Below are positions 23,702 through 31,336 of a DNA stretch of 45,328 nucleotides, one piece after another. Position numbers and translations under genes: made by a program. How positions within the stretch are numbered: position 1 is the first letter of the stretch; each line of letters opens with the position of its first letter. The notes beneath the pieces are model-generated. The model worked only from the letters and a program-made list of their open reading frames with translations, did no database searches and had not been told where the DNA came from. Location of the stretch: contig JARLHF010000020.1 in NCBI GenBank assembly GCA_031292375.1, positions 1 to 45,328 of the forward strand, given 5' to 3'. Origin of the DNA: Chlamydiales bacterium. GTDB lineage: Bacteria > Chlamydiota > Chlamydiia > Chlamydiales > VFKH01.

Positions 23702-25121
23702 TATAACGAGTCTCAGACAGAATAGAGTACATAGCATCTTCTTTATCAATAGAGTCCCATTTTCCTAGCCAATAATTTGCTGGCGTATCGTAAGAGCTCT
23801 GACCATTTACCATTCTTGTTCTTTCTAACTGTTTTGTATCAAGATCTTCTTCTGCTAAGTAATACACATGACTACCTATCTCGTAATCATGTTCATTTTT
23901 TGGAATAGGAATTACGCTAAATCTTGGAGCATCTTCTGGCTCAGAAGGTTCCTGAAGTACACAATGAGGCCAGGCTATGGTAATCTTGCGATTAATAGTA
24001 AGATTCATAATATCATCTTGATATCGGATATTTGTTCTACGAAGATCTATCCAAAGCAATTCTGTTAACTCCTGGATAGAGTTGATGTTTATGGGTCGCT
24101 CAATTTGTGAACAACAAGAAAGATCAAGTCCTTGAAGCTTTGGAGATCTTTTTAAAAAATCAAAATCGTGAATATTCCTACAGCCAGATAAGTATAGTGT
24201 AGTGAGGTTTGGAAAGGTAGCTCGTTGAACTGCATTGTTATTGCCAAAGCTGGACGCATCAATATTTGAGCAATTAGAAAGGCTAAGTGTTGTAAGTGAC
24301 GCTTGTATTTCTTTTGGTAAGTTTCTAAGGCTATAAACATTAGTTTTATCTAACAGTAGTGTTTGTAGATTAGTATTTTTGCAATGCTTAAGCGCCCATT
24401 CATCAATTGTATTGCCTCGTAAATCTAGTTGCGTAAGAGTTGGTGGTAAAGAATTTAAATGTGATCCATCAAAGCCCTGGCAGCAAATAATACGTAAAGA
24501 TGTTAATGGTAAATCTTTTAAATCTGTAATGCCAGCATCAGTGATATTAGGGCATTTATATAGGCAGATATCCTTGAGGTTGTTTTGATTTTGTAATTTT
24601 TTAAGATGCTCATCTGTAAGCCAATCACAGCCTGTGCCACTAGCCCAATTACATCCATGAATATTATAGATACTACGACTGCTATACAGGCATGTAAGAT
24701 TTGGGTGTTTATCCAATAGATTGCCAAATTCTTCAGGAGATAATACAACAGAAGGATCTAGCACTAAAACTTTTGTTGATGCTGGTTGTTCGATATTTTT
24801 TGAGGGGTTAACCCTACATCTTTGGGGAGAGAGAGTATTAATTTTAGCAATACAATCTCTATACTTTTGTGAAAGTGCAGGATTCTTGCTCGCTAGTACA
24901 GCCCAAGAAAAAGTTTCTAATTTGTAAGAAGCTTCTTTTAAATCATTACTTGAATAAAATAACTTACAAATACGCCAAAATAGCTTTGTAAAAAATCCCT
25001 TTTTATGAACAGTAAGGTCTGCACTAAGCCAGCTTTCATTTTTATCGAAGTGCGCAAGTTCATCAAGCTTATTTTCAATTGTCTTCTCATCCCAGTGTTT
25101 GCTGCCCAAAGTAATATCCAT
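23694..25121 (-). CDS. Leucine-rich repeat protein, candidate effector
   Basis: The 475-residue protein has no signal peptide. Residues 1-115 are helical and charged, with a cysteine/tryptophan-rich patch. From about 120 to 375 there are irregular leucine-rich repeats of 22-28 residues. Examples are LKDICLYKCPNITDAGITDL, LTQLDLRGNTIDEWALKHC, LTTLYLSGCRNIHDFDFL and LQGLDLSCCSQIERPININ. The C-N-I-T-D phrasing is that of cysteine-containing LRRs as in eukaryotic F-box proteins. The last 100 residues are polar and end in an acidic region. Many environmental chlamydiae carry such proteins, which are thought to act in the host cell; secretion is not shown here. No F-box, BTB or other fused domain could be confirmed at the N-terminus. 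Confidence 0.85.
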   Translation of the reverse strand: MDITLGSKHWDEKTIENKLDELAHFDKNESWLSADLTVHKKGFFTKLFWRICKLFYSSNDLKEASYKLETFSWAVLASKNPALSQKYRDCIAKINTLSPQRCRVNPSKNIEQPASTKVLVLDPSVVLSPEEFGNLLDKHPNLTCLYSSRSIYNIHGCNWASGTGCDWLTDEHLKKLQNQNNLKDICLYKCPNITDAGITDLKDLPLTSLRIICCQGFDGSHLNSLPPTLTQLDLRGNTIDEWALKHCKNTNLQTLLLDKTNVYSLRNLPKEIQASLTTLSLSNCSNIDASSFGNNNAVQRATFPNLTTLYLSGCRNIHDFDFLKRSPKLQGLDLSCCSQIERPININSIQELTELLWIDLRRTNIRYQDDIMNLTINRKITIAWPHCVLQEPSEPEDAPRFSVIPIPKNEHDYEIGSHVYYLAEEDLDTKQLERTRMVNGQSSYDTPANYWLGKWDSIDKEDAMYSILSETRYII

Positions 25122-25209
25122 ATCGCACCTAATTTATATAAACATAATTGTAAATTGTTGTGCAATTAAGTGCAAGTTGGTTTGCGTATAATTTGTTTGT
25201 ACGTATATG

Positions 25210-25258
25210 GCCTGGGTCGTCTAGCAGCCGGAATGGCTTGGAGAGAAAAGACCCAGGC
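25210..25258. other. GC-rich two-level hairpin between rpsT and the LRR gene
   Basis: GCCTGGGTC at 25210-25218 pairs perfectly with GACCCAGGC at 25250-25258. Inside, AGCC at 25226-25229 pairs with GGCT at 25235-25238 around GGAAT. It follows the rpsT stop by 15 bases in the direction of transcription, so it may be the rpsT transcript end, but no U-run follows on that strand. It could also be part of the leader of the LRR gene. A TATAAT box at about 25187 on the plus strand lies upstream of it, leaving a small RNA possible. Confidence 0.4.
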
Positions 25259-25273
25259 AGTGGAGGAGAGATT

Positions 25274-25561
25274 TTATGCGTGCGCTGCAAACCTGGCTGC
25301 AACTCTTGACTTAGTACGGCTTGCTGTATTGATTTTGTAGATGCCTTTTTTAACACCTTGGTCCATCAGGCTGTATATTTCATTGAGATTTGCTTTTTTA
25401 GTCGCTGCATCAGCTTTAGAAAGTGTTTCATCAAATGTTTTTATAGCTGTGCGTACGCGTGATTTGAATGATTTATTGATAAGACGACGCTTTTCAGCTT
25501 GATCATCACGCTTTAGCGGTGTTGGACGTCTTGGTTTTTTTGCTTTAGGATCTTTTGTCAT
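25274..25561 (-). CDS. rpsT: 30S ribosomal protein S20
   Basis: The 95-residue protein is basic and helical, with the bS20 features KRRLINKSFKSRVRTAIK near residues 24-41 and KGIYKINTASRTKSRVAA close to the C-terminus, which match the family's closing K-GxIHKN-AARxKSRLa segment. It binds 16S rRNA in the small subunit. The N-terminus has a proline/lysine extension (KAKKPRRPTPLKRDDQ). GAGG four bases before the ATG and the promoter at 25598-25627 support the start. In many bacteria S20 limits its own synthesis; whether it does so here cannot be seen. Confidence 0.95.
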   Translation of the reverse strand: MTKDPKAKKPRRPTPLKRDDQAEKRRLINKSFKSRVRTAIKTFDETLSKADAATKKANLNEIYSLMDQGVKKGIYKINTASRTKSRVAARFAAHA

Positions 25562-25568
25562 CGTTCCT

Positions 25569-25590
25569 CAATTCTTGTTTGTGTATTCAA
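25569..25590. repeat. Half copy of the dispersed repeat in the rpsT leader (copy F)
   Basis: The plus strand reads CAATTCTTGTTTGTGTAT, which equals the right half of copy C with AACTT deleted. It lies exactly in the predicted 5' untranslated region of rpsT, between the start site and the ribosome-binding sequence. No inverted partner is present. Confidence 0.45.
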
Positions 25591-25597
25591 GCCATGC

Positions 25598-25627
25598 ACT
25601 ATAGCGCGACGTAAGATAATTCGTCAA
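25598..25627 (-). promoter_or_regulatory. Sigma-70-type promoter of rpsT
   Basis: On the minus strand a -35 box TTGACG (25627-25622) and a -10 box TATAGT (25603-25598) are separated by 18 bases. Each differs from consensus by one base. A start near 25591 gives a leader of about 30 bases before the rpsT ATG. This is the clearest promoter in the window. Confidence 0.6.
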
Positions 25628-25724
25628 GTTGTTAAATTAAATGTTTGCATTGGATTTCCCTCTTTTATTTATGAGCTATGTGCTTTATGATTTTCTTGTT
25701 TAAGTTTATCTGTTTGAGGACAAG

Positions 25725-26570
25725 TTGAAAAAATATATATGCGAAGAGAAGAGTGCTCTCATTGAGCAAGTTGCTAAGTTATCCCCTGATAGTTCAAGAA
25801 CTACGATACGTTCATTATTAAAAGAGATGCGTGTGACACTGAACGGCCGAGTTGTTAAAGAGGCTGCAAGGGAAGTGATTCCCGGAGATGAGGTGCGTCT
25901 TTGGCCAAAAGTTAAAAAAGTACAAAAAGATGTAGAAATTCTTTACGAAGATCCTTATCTTGTCGTGATCAATAAGCCAGCGGGGCTTTTAAGTGTAGAA
26001 GCAAATTATGAAGACGTGAATACAGCACACAGCGTTTTGAAAGATCTTTATCGTCCAGGAAGAGTATTTGTAATTCATAGACTAGATAGAGAGGCATCTG
26101 GCGTCATGATGTTTGCAAGGGACGATGCAACACTTTGGAATATTAAAGAGCAGCTTCAAAAGCATGAAGTGCAAAGAAACTATTCTGCAATCGTTGAAGG
26201 TGCAATCAAAGAGGAGAAAGGCGTTTGGCAAAGCTATTTGGTTCAAGATGAAAATTATGTGATGCATAGTCTTCCAGAGAGTCATGTAGGTGAATTTGCT
26301 GTGACGCACTATGAAGTTGCAAAGAGAAGTGCAAAATTTACTCAACTTGAAATAACTCTCGAGACAGGCAGAAAGAATCAAATTAGGGTGCAATCAGCCT
26401 ATAATGGACATCCAATTGTTGGCGATAAAAAGTATGGGGCTAAGAGAAACCCTGTTGAGCGCCTTTGTTTGCACGCTTACAAGCTCTCCTTTATTCATCC
26501 AGCTAAAGAGAAGAGAATGTGTTTTGAAGTGCATCTTCCAGATGAGTTTTATACAATTTGGGAAACATGA
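25725..26570 (+). CDS. RluA-family ribosomal/tRNA pseudouridine synthase
   Basis: The 281-residue protein has an N-terminal S4-like RNA-binding domain (about residues 12-66, with SRTTIRSLLKEMRVTLNG) and the RluA catalytic domain. The catalytic aspartate lies in VIHRLDREASGVMMFA (HRLD-x-x-(A/T)SG). YSAIVEG and the RKNQIRVQSAYNGHPIVGD motif of the RluA/D class follow. It isomerises specific uridines; which rRNA or tRNA site cannot be told. The start is a TTG at 25725 with GAGGAC just upstream; no suitable ATG exists. The stop overlaps the next start as ATGA, so it heads an operon with the PLP genes. Confidence 0.93.
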   Translation: MKKYICEEKSALIEQVAKLSPDSSRTTIRSLLKEMRVTLNGRVVKEAAREVIPGDEVRLWPKVKKVQKDVEILYEDPYLVVINKPAGLLSVEANYEDVNTAHSVLKDLYRPGRVFVIHRLDREASGVMMFARDDATLWNIKEQLQKHEVQRNYSAIVEGAIKEEKGVWQSYLVQDENYVMHSLPESHVGEFAVTHYEVAKRSAKFTQLEITLETGRKNQIRVQSAYNGHPIVGDKKYGAKRNPVERLCLHAYKLSFIHPAKEKRMCFEVHLPDEFYTIWET

Positions 26571-27037
26571 AAGCTTGGTTAAAAGAGAATAGCAAAAAAA
26601 TTGGTATATATGGCTTAGCTCTTATTGCAGGAATTGTTCTGTGGTATTGCTGTGGTACCATTAAAGATTTATATAGTTATTTTAGACTTAACAGTTCTAC
26701 TAGTAGTCAGATTGAAGGATTGAGTGTTGGTCAAGTGGATGATGATCGCTTTGCTGTAGCTGTAAACTATTCTTATGTTGTAGAGGGAAAGCATTATACG
26801 GGTGAATCTTTTATACTTGACCATCTGTTTCGCAATGCTTTTGCTGCAGAGCCGCACAAAAAAGAGTTAGAGCGGCAAGTATTTACTGTTTTTTATAATA
26901 AGTCAGATCCGGCAATTTCCTCAGTGGACAAGCGTTTCCCAACAAAAAGAGCTGTTTATACAGTAATCTTGATCTTAGTCTTTGTTTACTTTATAAAGAT
27001 GCGAGAATGGATTAAGCAGGGAAAGCAAAAAATATGA
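26567..27037 (+). CDS. Small membrane protein, possibly DUF3592-like
   Basis: The ATG at 26567 overlaps the previous stop as ATGA and is preferred to the TTG nine bases upstream. The 156-residue protein has an N-terminal membrane helix ([18 protein letters not shown] core) and a second near the C-terminus ([14 protein letters not shown]). Between them lies a beta-rich domain: [19 protein letters not shown], then [17 protein letters not shown]. That pattern (strand, Y-x-Y--G--Y-G, then V-YNP-NP--S) fits DUF3592 proteins, whose role is unknown. It is translationally coupled to pdxS. A link to vitamin B6 is suggested only by position. Confidence 0.8.
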   Translation: MKAWLKENSKKIGIYGLALIAGIVLWYCCGTIKDLYSYFRLNSSTSSQIEGLSVGQVDDDRFAVAVNYSYVVEGKHYTGESFILDHLFRNAFAAEPHKKELERQVFTVFYNKSDPAISSVDKRFPTKRAVYTVILILVFVYFIKMREWIKQGKQKI

Positions 27038-27924
27038 GCGAAAAAGAGTATGGTTCTTGGAGAGTTAAAGTAGGCCTTGCCGATATGTTAAAGGGGGGTG
27101 TCATCATGGATGTCACAACCGCAGATCAAGCAAAAATCGCAGAAGATGCAGGAGCTGTTGCTGTAATGGCTCTTGAAAAAATCCCAGCTGACATTAGAGC
27201 AAGTGGCGGTGTTGCTAGAATGTCCCATCCAGAGATGATTGTGCGTATTCAAGAGAGTGTAAGTATTCCCGTTATGGCAAAATGTCGCATTGGCCATTTT
27301 GTTGAAGCTCAGATATTGCAAGCATTGAAAGTAGATTTTATCGATGAAAGCGAGGTCCTAACGCCTGCGGATGAGGAAAATCATATAGATAAGCACAAGT
27401 TTACAATACCCTTTGTATGTGGGTGTAGGAGTCTTGCAGAAGCTTTAAGGCGTATTGCAGAAGGGGCGGCAATGATACGCACTAAAGGCGAGCCTGGAAC
27501 TGGTAATGTTGTAGAAGCTGTGCGCCATATGCGCTCTGTTGTAAAGTCGATACGCATGCTTGCAGGATTGGATCAAACAGAACTTTATAGCGTTGCAAAG
27601 GATATGGGAGCGCCTCTTCATTTGGTTCAAAAAGTTGCAAAAGAGCAAAAGCTACCTGTTCCCAACTTTGCAGCAGGCGGCATTGCAACACCTGCAGACG
27701 CAGCTTTAATGATGCAATTAGGTGCTGAAACAGTGTTTGTGGGTTCTGGTATTTTTAAGTCAGAAGATCCTGTTGCAAGAGCTAAGGCTATTGTAAAGGC
27801 TGCAACTTATTATAATGACCCAGAAATTTTGGCAAATATTTCTATGGGGCTTTCTGATGCAATGAAGGGCTTAGATATTCATACTCTTAAAAAGGATGAG
27901 CTGCTTGCAACAAGGGGCTGGTAG
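27034..27924 (+). CDS. pdxS: Pyridoxal 5'-phosphate synthase, lyase subunit PdxS
   Basis: PdxS joins ribose 5-phosphate, glyceraldehyde 3-phosphate and ammonia to make PLP. The 296-residue length is normal. The near-invariant features are [20 protein letters not shown] (with Asp 26), [21 protein letters not shown], the active lysine 83 in [33 protein letters not shown], the lysine in [19 protein letters not shown], and [20 protein letters not shown]. It usually assembles as a dodecamer with PdxT. The start overlaps the previous stop by four bases, and pdxT follows two bases after. Chlamydiaceae lack this pathway as far as I know, which makes its presence notable. Confidence 0.97.
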   Translation: MSEKEYGSWRVKVGLADMLKGGVIMDVTTADQAKIAEDAGAVAVMALEKIPADIRASGGVARMSHPEMIVRIQESVSIPVMAKCRIGHFVEAQILQALKVDFIDESEVLTPADEENHIDKHKFTIPFVCGCRSLAEALRRIAEGAAMIRTKGEPGTGNVVEAVRHMRSVVKSIRMLAGLDQTELYSVAKDMGAPLHLVQKVAKEQKLPVPNFAAGGIATPADAALMMQLGAETVFVGSGIFKSEDPVARAKAIVKAATYYNDPEILANISMGLSDAMKGLDIHTLKKDELLATRGW

Positions 27925-27926
27925 AT

Positions 27927-28514
27927 ATGCTTACAATAGGTGTTCTTGCTTTACAAGGAGATTTTCGAAATCATATTAAAGCTTTTCAAAAGCTTGGTGT
28001 AGATGCAATAGAAATAAGAAAAGCTACAGACCTTGATAAGTGTTTAGGCCTTGTTATTCCAGGAGGAGAGTCTACTTGCATTACAAGGCAGTTGGAATTT
28101 AGTGAGATGGAGCAAAGTATTATTGCTTTTGCAAAAGAAAAACCTGTTTGGGGCACATGTGCAGGACTTATTCTAATGTCTAAAGATCTCTTCTCCAAGG
28201 GTGTTATTTCTTTAGGGCTTTTAGACATCAAGGTAGAGCGCAATGCTTATGGAAGGCAAAAAGAGTCTTTTGAAGATGAGATTGAAGTTCAATTAGATTC
28301 TAGCTCCTCTATTAAGTTTAAGGGTGTGTTTATAAGAGCTCCCCAAATACATGAATGGAATCCTGATACGGTGCATGTGCTTAGCTCTTACCAAGGTCGT
28401 CCCATTTTGGTAAGAGAGGGTAATCACTTGGGATCCACTTTTCATCCAGAGCTTACAGACGATCTGTTGATTCACAACTATTTTCTTTCAATCATCTCTT
28501 CTGTAAAAAAATAA
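27927..28514 (+). CDS. pdxT: Pyridoxal 5'-phosphate synthase, glutaminase subunit PdxT
   Basis: This class I glutaminase (195 residues) feeds ammonia to PdxS. It has IGVLALQGDFRNHI at the N-terminus, LVIPGGEST at about 42-50, the nucleophile Cys 78 in VWGTCAGLILM, and the His-Glu pair in STFHPELTDD near the C-terminus. The insertion between the Cys and His motifs has the usual RNAYGRQKESFE. It lies two bases after the pdxS stop, so subunits are co-translated in the expected order. After the stop an AAAAC/GTTTT weak hairpin with T-rich sequence (about 28533-28547) may end the operon. Confidence 0.97.
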   Translation: MLTIGVLALQGDFRNHIKAFQKLGVDAIEIRKATDLDKCLGLVIPGGESTCITRQLEFSEMEQSIIAFAKEKPVWGTCAGLILMSKDLFSKGVISLGLLDIKVERNAYGRQKESFEDEIEVQLDSSSSIKFKGVFIRAPQIHEWNPDTVHVLSSYQGRPILVREGNHLGSTFHPELTDDLLIHNYFLSIISSVKK

Positions 28515-28565
28515 CTTGCATTTTCTCTATAAAACTTTTAGTTTTCTCTTTATACGAGGATCATA

Positions 28566-29435
28566 ATGCAAACGATTACATTGAAAGAAAAGACAAAGAA
28601 AGGCCAAGAGATGCAAGTCACTTTTTGCCCTGAAAAGGGCATGAATCTTGTAAGTTTTAAGTATGGTAATGTAGAGATCATCGACCAGTCTACAGGTGTA
28701 ATTTTTGAACAGAGATGTGCAGGTCTTGGCGCTTTAATTGGTCCTCACTTTCATCATCGTAAATTAGATACAATTCCCCATATTGAAGATGAAGATTTGT
28801 TTCCGCACTTTCATTTGTTACGAGAACAAGGTGTAAAAGAGCCTTTTTCCCATGGTATTGCACGCTATGTTCCTTGGAAAATTGAAAAACTTACAAATAA
28901 AATGGTGCGTGCAACGCTCTCTTCTAAAAGTGAATGGAAAGGTATTTCCCTGGGAAAGATTGAGGGACAAGAATTTAATATGGTTTACATTGCTGAAATG
29001 AGTAATGCAGGGCTTTGCATACAGTACTCTATTGTCAGTAGTCACAACTCTCTTGTAGGTCTTCACTATTATTATAATAAGGGGAAAAATGCAACAGTGG
29101 AAGCATCTGTTGGAAAGCAGTATAATGACCAGGGAATTATCAAAACAATACCTTCCAATTGGCTTAAAAATGGAAAGCTGAGATTTGATCTTGCTAATGC
29201 TGCCGATTATGGATTTTTGGCAAATCCTCATCCCCTAATGGCAAGTATTCGGCTAACAACTTCTGATTATCAGCTGGTAGTGCGCTACGTTTCTGCAACA
29301 AAAGAAAACTCTTGGCAACTTTATCATCCAAAAGGCTCCTCTTACGTTTGTATTGAGCCTATGAGCGCTGCAGATCCAAGAAAGCCGCAACTTAGCGTAA
29401 GTGGCATTCTTGTCAATATTGAAGCCGAAGTATAG
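28566..29435 (+). CDS. Galactose mutarotase-like (aldose 1-epimerase family) protein
   Basis: The 289-residue protein has the fold markers of the family: an N-terminal KGMNLVSFKYGNVEIID segment, GALIGPHFHHR, FSHGIARYVPWKIE (the HG-x-(A/L)-R--W strand with the usual histidine), and a late WQLYHPKGSSYVCIEPMSA, where the glutamate would be the base. It may interconvert sugar anomers or bind a sugar. Substrate is unknown; the unusual FHHRKLDTIPHIEDE histidine cluster is a departure from standard GalM. GAGG seven bases before the ATG supports the start. It follows the pdx operon after 51 bases and may be separately transcribed. Confidence 0.75.
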   Translation: MQTITLKEKTKKGQEMQVTFCPEKGMNLVSFKYGNVEIIDQSTGVIFEQRCAGLGALIGPHFHHRKLDTIPHIEDEDLFPHFHLLREQGVKEPFSHGIARYVPWKIEKLTNKMVRATLSSKSEWKGISLGKIEGQEFNMVYIAEMSNAGLCIQYSIVSSHNSLVGLHYYYNKGKNATVEASVGKQYNDQGIIKTIPSNWLKNGKLRFDLANAADYGFLANPHPLMASIRLTTSDYQLVVRYVSATKENSWQLYHPKGSSYVCIEPMSAADPRKPQLSVSGILVNIEAEV

Positions 29436-29498
29436 CGTCTTTATAGTTTGTTAATAAATCCTATTTATAATAATGTTATTATAAACTTGGGAGGAATG

Positions 29499-30503
29499 AT
29501 GACTATAAATGGATATAACCTAGATAAAGCGCTCTATTTGCTAGGACCTTTAAAGGAATCTGGTGCAAAACAAGGCATAATCACCCAAGTAATTTCTCAT
29601 ATTTGGATTGTGGCACAAAGAATTTTTAATTGTATGTTTGGAGATGGCAAATGGTACAATGAAGAGATCGCAAAAGGTCTTGTTGTTACCTATTATAATG
29701 ATTCCAATCTTCATACGGCGGAATTTCTTGATAAAATAACACTTATAAGAAATGCCCTTTTGTCAGGAGGATGCATTGATAAATTGGATATAATATTTAC
29801 AACGCTTCCGCCCAATCCTATACCTCCACAACCAAAAGGCGCTCCTGTAGAAGAGGAAGAGCCGAAGCCAGATCCTAATCTTCCTAAGAAGGAAGAGCCT
29901 CTTCGAAAAAGAAAACCTGGTACTAATTCAATAGAACAGCAAGAGGCTTTAAGAGTTATAAGAGTGGAATTTTGTGGGCTGAATATTGTAATAAAACATC
30001 TTAGGGAGAATTTAGAGAAAATGGCAATGCCTGTAAAGCTTGCACGGGTTGAGTTAGATAAGCCTTACACTTCTGAAAATGGTCCATTAGTAAAACCTCA
30101 AGATGTATATTATGCAGAGGTACGTAAGTTAAGAAAAGAGTTGCCTAAAATTGTTAAAGCAGTAGAAGACTTATTACTACAATTTAATGAGTGTTCTGAA
30201 AAATGTAAAAAACAGGTAGATGAGTGGCAGTGTGCTTTTGATAAACAAGAGGAGTTTCGAAAGAGCATAGAAGAGCTACAGAAATTGTGTGAGGAACAAC
30301 AAGAGGTGGCCACTACTTTGGCAAAATTAAATAAAGAGGATATTGAAAATATAAAGAAGCTTAAGAGTATTTCAAAGATACGTGATGAGATAAAGGGTCT
30401 GGTTCACTACACATTTGAAGATGAGAATGCTACGGAGAAGATTCTTCAAAATGATATTCATCTATTAAGAGTATTGGTTTATCGGCGCTTAAGAAATGGT
30501 TAG
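29499..30503 (+). CDS. Coiled-coil protein with a proline-rich linker, unknown function
   Basis: GGAGG at 29490-29494 places the start at the ATG of 29499 rather than the earlier frame opening at 29448; the ATG at 29496 is too close. The 334-residue protein has an N-terminal domain of about 100 residues with hydrophobic helices (IITQVISHIWIVAQRIFNCMF). An acidic proline-rich linker (PPNPIPPQPKG then EEEEPKPDPNLP) follows at about 105-135. The rest is long, charged and helical, containing LRKELPKIVKAVEDLLLQF and FRKSIEELQKLCEEQQE, consistent with a coiled coil. No signal peptide. No family recognised; such two-part proteins are common among chlamydial secreted proteins, which is only suggestive. 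Confidence 0.75.
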   Translation: MTINGYNLDKALYLLGPLKESGAKQGIITQVISHIWIVAQRIFNCMFGDGKWYNEEIAKGLVVTYYNDSNLHTAEFLDKITLIRNALLSGGCIDKLDIIFTTLPPNPIPPQPKGAPVEEEEPKPDPNLPKKEEPLRKRKPGTNSIEQQEALRVIRVEFCGLNIVIKHLRENLEKMAMPVKLARVELDKPYTSENGPLVKPQDVYYAEVRKLRKELPKIVKAVEDLLLQFNECSEKCKKQVDEWQCAFDKQEEFRKSIEELQKLCEEQQEVATTLAKLNKEDIENIKKLKSISKIRDEIKGLVHYTFEDENATEKILQNDIHLLRVLVYRRLRNG

Positions 30504-31330
30504 CGGCATGTACGCTCAAGAATCATATTCATAAGTATGCTACAGAGTGTCTTGGCCTTCTTTGTAAGAGATAGAATGGATGAGTGTTTAATGGAAGAGG
30601 GGATTTTCTCCTCTTCCATTATTTTTTGAAGAAGCTTTTCTTTCTTTTGTATGAGAACTAGATCCATTAAATCCCCTTTAAAATAGTAGGGCCATAGTGT
30701 AGAGCGCTTTTGAAGAGATGGTAGATGAGGAGCGTTTATTGCTGGCAGAGGATTTATGTCATTTAGTGATACTGGAAAGGGTTTTAATATGGATGTTCTT
30801 AAATTATTTTTACATAGATCAAATTGATCATAGATGATGCCATAGCCCTTTTCGTTAAAGTTAGTCCTGAAAAAAGGATGGTGGATAAGTGCTTTTTCTG
30901 CTGCTAGGTAAGTGTGTTTGTTGAATGTCTTGTCATGCAAAATCCAGATGACTTTGTAGTCCAAAGATGCGTAATCGAGGTTTCTTTGTAAAAGTTCTTG
31001 TTTGCTGATAAAAGAGCATTGAATTTCAAAAATGAGCTTTTTCTCCTCCCAGACAACATCTGCAATGCGCCCAATGGAGGGCATTCTCTTTTCTAATAGG
31101 CATGCTGGAATGATTTTTTGCAAGTGAAGCTGCAGTGCAATGTGTGTTTCACTCTTACCGCTTTGGCTGCAATGTAAAGGTTTTTCTGGGTGATAAAAGT
31201 GTGCATGCCTCTGTTCTCCTAGGCGTACACGCAGATTTGAGCCACACTCAATGCAGATATAGTCTTTTTGCTTTAATGCATCTTTTACAAAGAGTAGCTT
31301 TTGGTTTTCATCGAGGGCGTATAGTTGCAT
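30500..31330 (-). CDS. CoiA-like nuclease/competence protein
   Basis: The 276-residue protein matches the CoiA family. At the N-terminus a zinc-ribbon-like site is seen: CIECGS (C26, C29) followed by RHAHFYHPE with histidines. It continues SGKSETHIALQLHLQK. The nuclease core is IGRIADVVWEEKKLIFEIQCS, with D, E and Q of the PD-(D/E)xK type, followed by a Trp/Tyr-rich YKVIWILHD strand. CoiA in Gram-positives is needed for transformation after DNA uptake. In chlamydiae, which carry ComEC-like functions, the role is unknown. The stop overlaps that of the convergent coiled-coil gene. The start is an ATG with moderate support. Confidence 0.85.
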   Translation of the reverse strand: MQLYALDENQKLLFVKDALKQKDYICIECGSNLRVRLGEQRHAHFYHPEKPLHCSQSGKSETHIALQLHLQKIIPACLLEKRMPSIGRIADVVWEEKKLIFEIQCSFISKQELLQRNLDYASLDYKVIWILHDKTFNKHTYLAAEKALIHHPFFRTNFNEKGYGIIYDQFDLCKNNLRTSILKPFPVSLNDINPLPAINAPHLPSLQKRSTLWPYYFKGDLMDLVLIQKKEKLLQKIMEEEKIPSSIKHSSILSLTKKAKTLCSILMNMILERTCR

Positions 31331-31336
31331 AGTGTT

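Noticed and set aside
26082-26393. 103-residue open frame on the minus strand
   Set aside because: Antisense to the pseudouridine synthase catalytic domain; a shadow frame.
28818-29231. 137-residue open frame on the minus strand
   Set aside because: Antisense to the mutarotase-like gene, which has clear family motifs; no ribosome site.
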